Of a stretch of DNA of 5,033 nt, positions 4,563-5,033 are shown piece after piece. Both the position numbers and the translations under genes were made by a program. Numbering within the stretch: the stretch's first letter is position 1; each line of letters begins with the position of its first letter. The stretch is from CAZYTO01 sp964650405 (GTDB taxonomy: Bacteria; Acidobacteriota; Thermoanaerobaculia; Gp7-AA8). Where the stretch lies: NCBI GenBank assembly GCA_964650405.1, contig CAZYTO010000339.1, positions 1 through 5,033 on the forward strand, written 5' to 3'. Under the pieces are notes generated by a model that made no database searches, was not told the origin of the DNA, and was given only the letters and a program-made list of their open reading frames with translations.

Positions 4563-5033
4563 TCAGAAATCACATTGCAGCGCGCTGACCGTGAGCGCGG
4601 CTGAACTGAAAATGGACATACCCGCCGCCGGGCCGAAATTCGCGCGGCCGACCAGAAATCCGAGGACGTGGCGGTCGGTATCGACGAGGGCGGTCCCCGA
4701 ATCGCCTTCGTGGGTCTCGATCGATGCCGCAATTGCCCCAATCAATCCGTCGTTCGGAAGTGAGATAGAGGGGAAGACGATTTTGCCGGAGCAGAGCTTG
4801 CCGCCACCGGCACCGAATAAACTCACGCTGATTCCCTGATCGCCGGGTATGGCGAGTGGGCGCCAACCCGCAATCGGACCGATACTGGGAATCGATGCGA
4901 ATGCGTCGGCGGGGTTGTCGAGCTGGATCGTCGCCGCGTCGACGGCGTGCAGGGTCCCGCCTGTTAGCACGCCGAGCCTGCGAACGATGGGGCTTCCGGT
5001 GCGGGGACTCGGGGAGTCGAACACGAGTGGATT
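4563..5033 (-). CDS. Trypsin-like (chymotrypsin-fold) serine protease, C-terminal part; 5' end beyond the window
   Basis: The frame is open at the right edge and gives 156 codons to TGA at 4565-4563. A GTG at 5024 is an internal valine, not a likely start. EGDSGTALVD (about residues 109-118 of this fragment) is the nucleophile motif of chymotrypsin-fold peptidases, with Ser112 encoded at 4700-4698. It is followed by a hydrophobic VLGFLVGRA strand, as in that fold. Upstream, AVDAATIQLD (residues 30-39) resembles the DAA/DAAL segment that holds the catalytic Asp in bacterial relatives (Asp32). IGPIAGWRPLAIPGDQGISV then leads to a GKLCSGKIV strand where relatives have a TGxTxGxV motif. Cys81 and Cys154 could pair. 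The catalytic His and any signal peptide would be outside the window. Activity is therefore likely but not proven. It forms an operon with the 3213-4550 gene. Confidence 0.75.
   Translation of the reverse strand, partial: NPLVFDSPSPRTGSPIVRRLGVLTGGTLHAVDAATIQLDNPADAFASIPSIGPIAGWRPLAIPGDQGISVSLFGAGGGKLCSGKIVFPSISLPNDGLIGAIAASIETHEGDSGTALVDTDRHVLGFLVGRANFGPAAGMSIFSSAALTVSALQCDF

Noticed and set aside
4246..4839. 197-codon plus-strand ORF
   Set aside because: It is antisense to two well-supported minus-strand genes and crosses their junction, with no recognisable domain.

Overview
The window is GC-rich DNA from a bacterium with a Gram-negative type cell plan. Three of its proteins look exported: a secreted M23 peptidase, a secreted trypsin-like protein, and a signal-peptide protein whose C-terminal half resembles a beta-barrel. 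Long minisatellite-like intergenic DNA, paralog-prone secreted proteins and Pro/Ala-tailed proteins of unknown function would fit a large-genome soil bacterium such as an Acidobacteriota of the Solibacter/Bryobacter type. That assignment is inference, because no marker gene is present.

Layout from left to right: (1) 1-583, minus strand: a charged, helix-rich hypothetical protein that runs off the left edge and starts at 583 behind a clear Shine-Dalgarno. (2) 616-645: a GC-rich 13-bp-stem hairpin. (3) 660-1253, minus strand: a 197-aa hypothetical protein with a helical core, a basic patch and a Pro/Ala-rich tail, probably in one transcription unit with (1). (4) 1254-2056: 803 bp without a gene. 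Next to the start of (3) it holds three inverted repeats within about 90 bp, including a perfect 22-bp palindrome. Further on it holds about 15 head-to-tail copies of a 21-bp unit in which GAAC and GTTC alternate every 10-11 bp. (5) 2057-3030, plus strand: a secreted M23 metallopeptidase gene whose two halves lie in different frames (a -1 shift near 2410-2420). (6) 3031-3212: a convergent intergenic region with an 11-bp-stem hairpin. (7) 3213-4550, minus strand: a secreted protein with a possible barrel-like C-terminus. (8) 4563-5033, minus strand: the C-terminal part of a trypsin-like serine protease with the GDSG nucleophile motif, entering from the right edge and joined to (7) by a 12-nt gap.

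Two functional groupings can be argued. Genes (8) and (7) form an operon in which an exported serine-protease-like protein is made together with an exported protein. Genes (3) and (1) form a second minus-strand unit of two unrecognised, helix-rich, highly charged proteins. I found no convincing new defence or mobile system. The signal that known features explain least is the helix-phased 21-bp repeat array. Its indels change the reading frame, so it looks like a non-coding DNA or RNA structure rather than a repeat protein.
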